Source: Spirochaetota bacterium
GTDB lineage: Bacteria; Spirochaetota; UBA4802; UB4802
Assembly (NCBI GenBank): GCA_029548025.1
Contig: JAKPOE010000151.1
Location: 1-6,575, forward strand
Length of the DNA stretch: 6,575 nucleotides
Direction: 5' to 3'
A program made the position numbers and the translations under genes. The notes below the pieces were generated by a model. That model was not told the DNA's origin, ran no database searches, and was given only the letters and a program-made list of their open reading frames with translations. Of the stretch, positions 5,229-6,575 are shown one piece after another (position 1 is the stretch's first letter; each line of letters opens with the position of its first letter).

Positions 5229-6491
5229 ATGACTGATAGTAACAACGAACAAAAGTACAACGTTGCATACTTAGAACGTCAGCTCTTTAACCTGTCAAAG
5301 CTTGTTGAAATTAACAGGATTATTAACTCAACACTTGACATGGCAAAACTTTTTACCATAATAATGGAAATCATTAAAGAGATAATGGAGACCGAAGCAA
5401 GCACCTTGTTTTTGTTTGATGAGAAAACCAATGAGCTTGTGTTTAAAGTGGCTCTGGGTGAGGCCGGTGATAAATTGCAGGAGAAATACAGGGTTGCGAT
5501 GGGGCAGGGTATTGCAGGTTGGGTAGCAAAAGAGCGCAAAGGCGTGTATGTTAACGATGTTTATCTGGATGAACGCTTTGACCCCAATTTTGACAAACAG
5601 ACTGGATTTACCACTAATTCAATAATATGTGTTCCACTTTTGTATAAAGGAAAGCTTCTGGGCGTGATACAGGCAATCAATCCAATCAACCGTCCTGATT
5701 TCACTGATGAGGATATGAATTTGTTCAGAGCATTTGCTGATCAGGCGGTGCTGGCTGTGCAGAATGCAATATTCTTTGAGCGGGCTATTGAAGAGGCGCG
5801 CATGCGTAATGAGCTTTCTGCTGCTCATGAGATACAACATTCATTGCATCCATCTATTGCAAATGATTATGTTTTTTGTGAGATAGCTGCTCGTTATCTT
5901 CCTGCGCGTGAGGTGGGTGGTGAATTTTATGAAATAAAACCATATGATGATGCAGTTGCAATTGCAGTATGTGATGTACATGATAAAGGAGTTCCCGGAG
6001 CGCTGAATGCTGCATTAGTTAATGGTTTGTTGAAAGGATTAATGAATGTTTATGGTAGGGTTGTAGCACCAATCTTTTTAAATACGCTGCAGGTTGTTGC
6101 TTCACATCATATCAATAATGTATCGTTATTTTTGGGTATGATTGATAATAAAACAAAAACTTTAACATTTATGAATACAGGCGAGGCATATCCTGTTATT
6201 ATACGGGATAGTATTGCACATTATTTGCGATTTTCACATTCGCTATATAATAATAAAAAGATTGTTGTAAAACTTAAGCATGAGGATATGGTTGTCATTG
6301 TCACTGATGGAATTGTAAATTGCAAAAATCGTAATGCACGACTTTTTGGATTAAAGCAGGTCATGGACACATGTTCTCAATTTTCAACTCCGGAATCTTG
6401 CATTGCTGGACTTCTTGATACTGTCAAAAATTTTATGCAGGGTTTAACTCAACGTGAGGATATATCGGTCATTGCTGTAAAAGTAAAATAA
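5229..6491 (+). CDS. GAF domain plus SpoIIE/PP2C-like phosphatase domain protein (RsbU-type), altered active site
   Basis: The 420-residue protein has no membrane segment and should be cytoplasmic. Residues about 20-182 are a GAF sensor domain: EASTLFLFDEKTNELVF, MGQGIAGWVAKERKGVYVND, SIICVPLLYKGKLLGVIQAIN and FTDEDMNLFRAFADQAVLAVQNA. A helical linker (183-205) with AHEIQHSLHPS, equivalent to the usual A..IQ..LLP, leads into a SpoIIE/RsbU-like PP2C domain (about 215-420). RsbU-type proteins dephosphorylate anti-anti-sigma factors in partner-switching. Metal-site positions are only partly standard: the usual GGDFYD is GGEFYE (Glu232, Glu235), GDVSGKG is CDVHDKG (Asp249 kept), NAGH is NTGE, TDGVTE is TDGIVN (Asp360 kept), and the final Asp411 in REDISV is kept. 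Activity may be reduced or lost, or Glu may replace Asp as a metal ligand. No anti-sigma or STAS protein is nearby. The ligand of the GAF domain is unknown. A good promoter and ribosome binding site support the start. Confidence 0.9.
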   Translation: MTDSNNEQKYNVAYLERQLFNLSKLVEINRIINSTLDMAKLFTIIMEIIKEIMETEASTLFLFDEKTNELVFKVALGEAGDKLQEKYRVAMGQGIAGWVAKERKGVYVNDVYLDERFDPNFDKQTGFTTNSIICVPLLYKGKLLGVIQAINPINRPDFTDEDMNLFRAFADQAVLAVQNAIFFERAIEEARMRNELSAAHEIQHSLHPSIANDYVFCEIAARYLPAREVGGEFYEIKPYDDAVAIAVCDVHDKGVPGALNAALVNGLLKGLMNVYGRVVAPIFLNTLQVVASHHINNVSLFLGMIDNKTKTLTFMNTGEAYPVIIRDSIAHYLRFSHSLYNNKKIVVKLKHEDMVVIVTDGIVNCKNRNARLFGLKQVMDTCSQFSTPESCIAGLLDTVKNFMQGLTQREDISVIAVKVK

Positions 6492-6507
6492 AAAAAAGAG
6501 GCATCAG

Positions 6508-6575
6508 ATGGAATATGTTTCAGTGATTTTGTGCAGGAATTGCGGTTCCCGATACGTTGAAGTGAATGAGTGGAC
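6508..6575 (+). CDS. Start of a zinc-ribbon-like protein, cut by the window end
   Basis: An ATG at 6508 is preceded at six bases by AGAGG (6497-6501) and opens a frame to the window edge. The 22 visible residues begin MEYVSVILCRNCGSRYVEV. The CxxC followed by GSRYV is the usual first knuckle of a small zinc ribbon; the second Cys pair would be downstream, outside the window. It starts 16 bases after the GAF-phosphatase stop with no terminator visible between, so it is probably in the same operon. With so little visible, neither length nor role can be given. Confidence 0.55.
   Translation, partial: MEYVSVILCRNCGSRYVEVNEW

Noticed and set aside
5075..5260. A hydrophobic 61-codon frame on the minus strand across the divergent promoter region
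   Set aside because: It needs a TTG start inside the GAF-phosphatase gene, has no ribosome binding site, and its hydrophobicity is what A/T-rich non-coding DNA gives when translated.

Overview
The window is A+T-rich, Sanger-style bacterial chromosome with dense, mostly intact genes and no tRNA, rRNA, CRISPR array or complete insertion sequence that I can see. The organism is probably an anaerobic Gram-negative-type bacterium. The gene set (a 2-hydroxyacyl-CoA dehydratase/benzoyl-CoA reductase activase, a GAF-SpoIIE phosphatase, a YacP/Rae1-type nuclease, and exported proteins with loose signal sequences) would fit a spirochaete or a similar anaerobe. That placement is a guess, because no marker gene is present.

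Layout. 1-399: the C-terminal part of a REP-associated tyrosine transposase (RAYT), noticeably richer in G+C than the rest, followed by a GGGGTCAGAGC word and a small hairpin with a T-run. 455-1015 (minus): an unrecognised, mostly helical 186-residue protein with a clear promoter and Shine-Dalgarno (SD) site. 1016-1380: a 365-base divergent intergenic region with A/T tracts and a nested inverted repeat. 1381-2055: radC. 2056-2291: an intergenic region with a good promoter and an 83-base two-tier palindrome that would lie in the leader of the next transcript. 2292-3161 and 3170-3685: a likely two-gene unit made of an exported alpha/beta hydrolase and a small exported or lipid-anchored protein of unknown function. 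3741-4508: the CoA-dehydratase activase. 4509-5006 (minus): a NYN/YacP (Rae1-like) endonuclease whose stop codon abuts the stop codon of the activase gene. 5007-5228: a second divergent regulatory region, with a 12-bp palindrome and a 14-base word shared with the first divergent region. 5229-6491: a GAF plus SpoIIE/PP2C-like protein with substituted catalytic motifs. 6508-6575: the start of a zinc-ribbon-like protein cut by the window end.

The genes do not form one obvious pathway. The most interesting points are the 83-base palindromic leader before the hydrolase gene, the operator-like palindrome and shared word in the two divergent promoter regions, the altered phosphatase domain, and the orphan activase. 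I do not see convincing evidence for a wholly new multi-gene system here.
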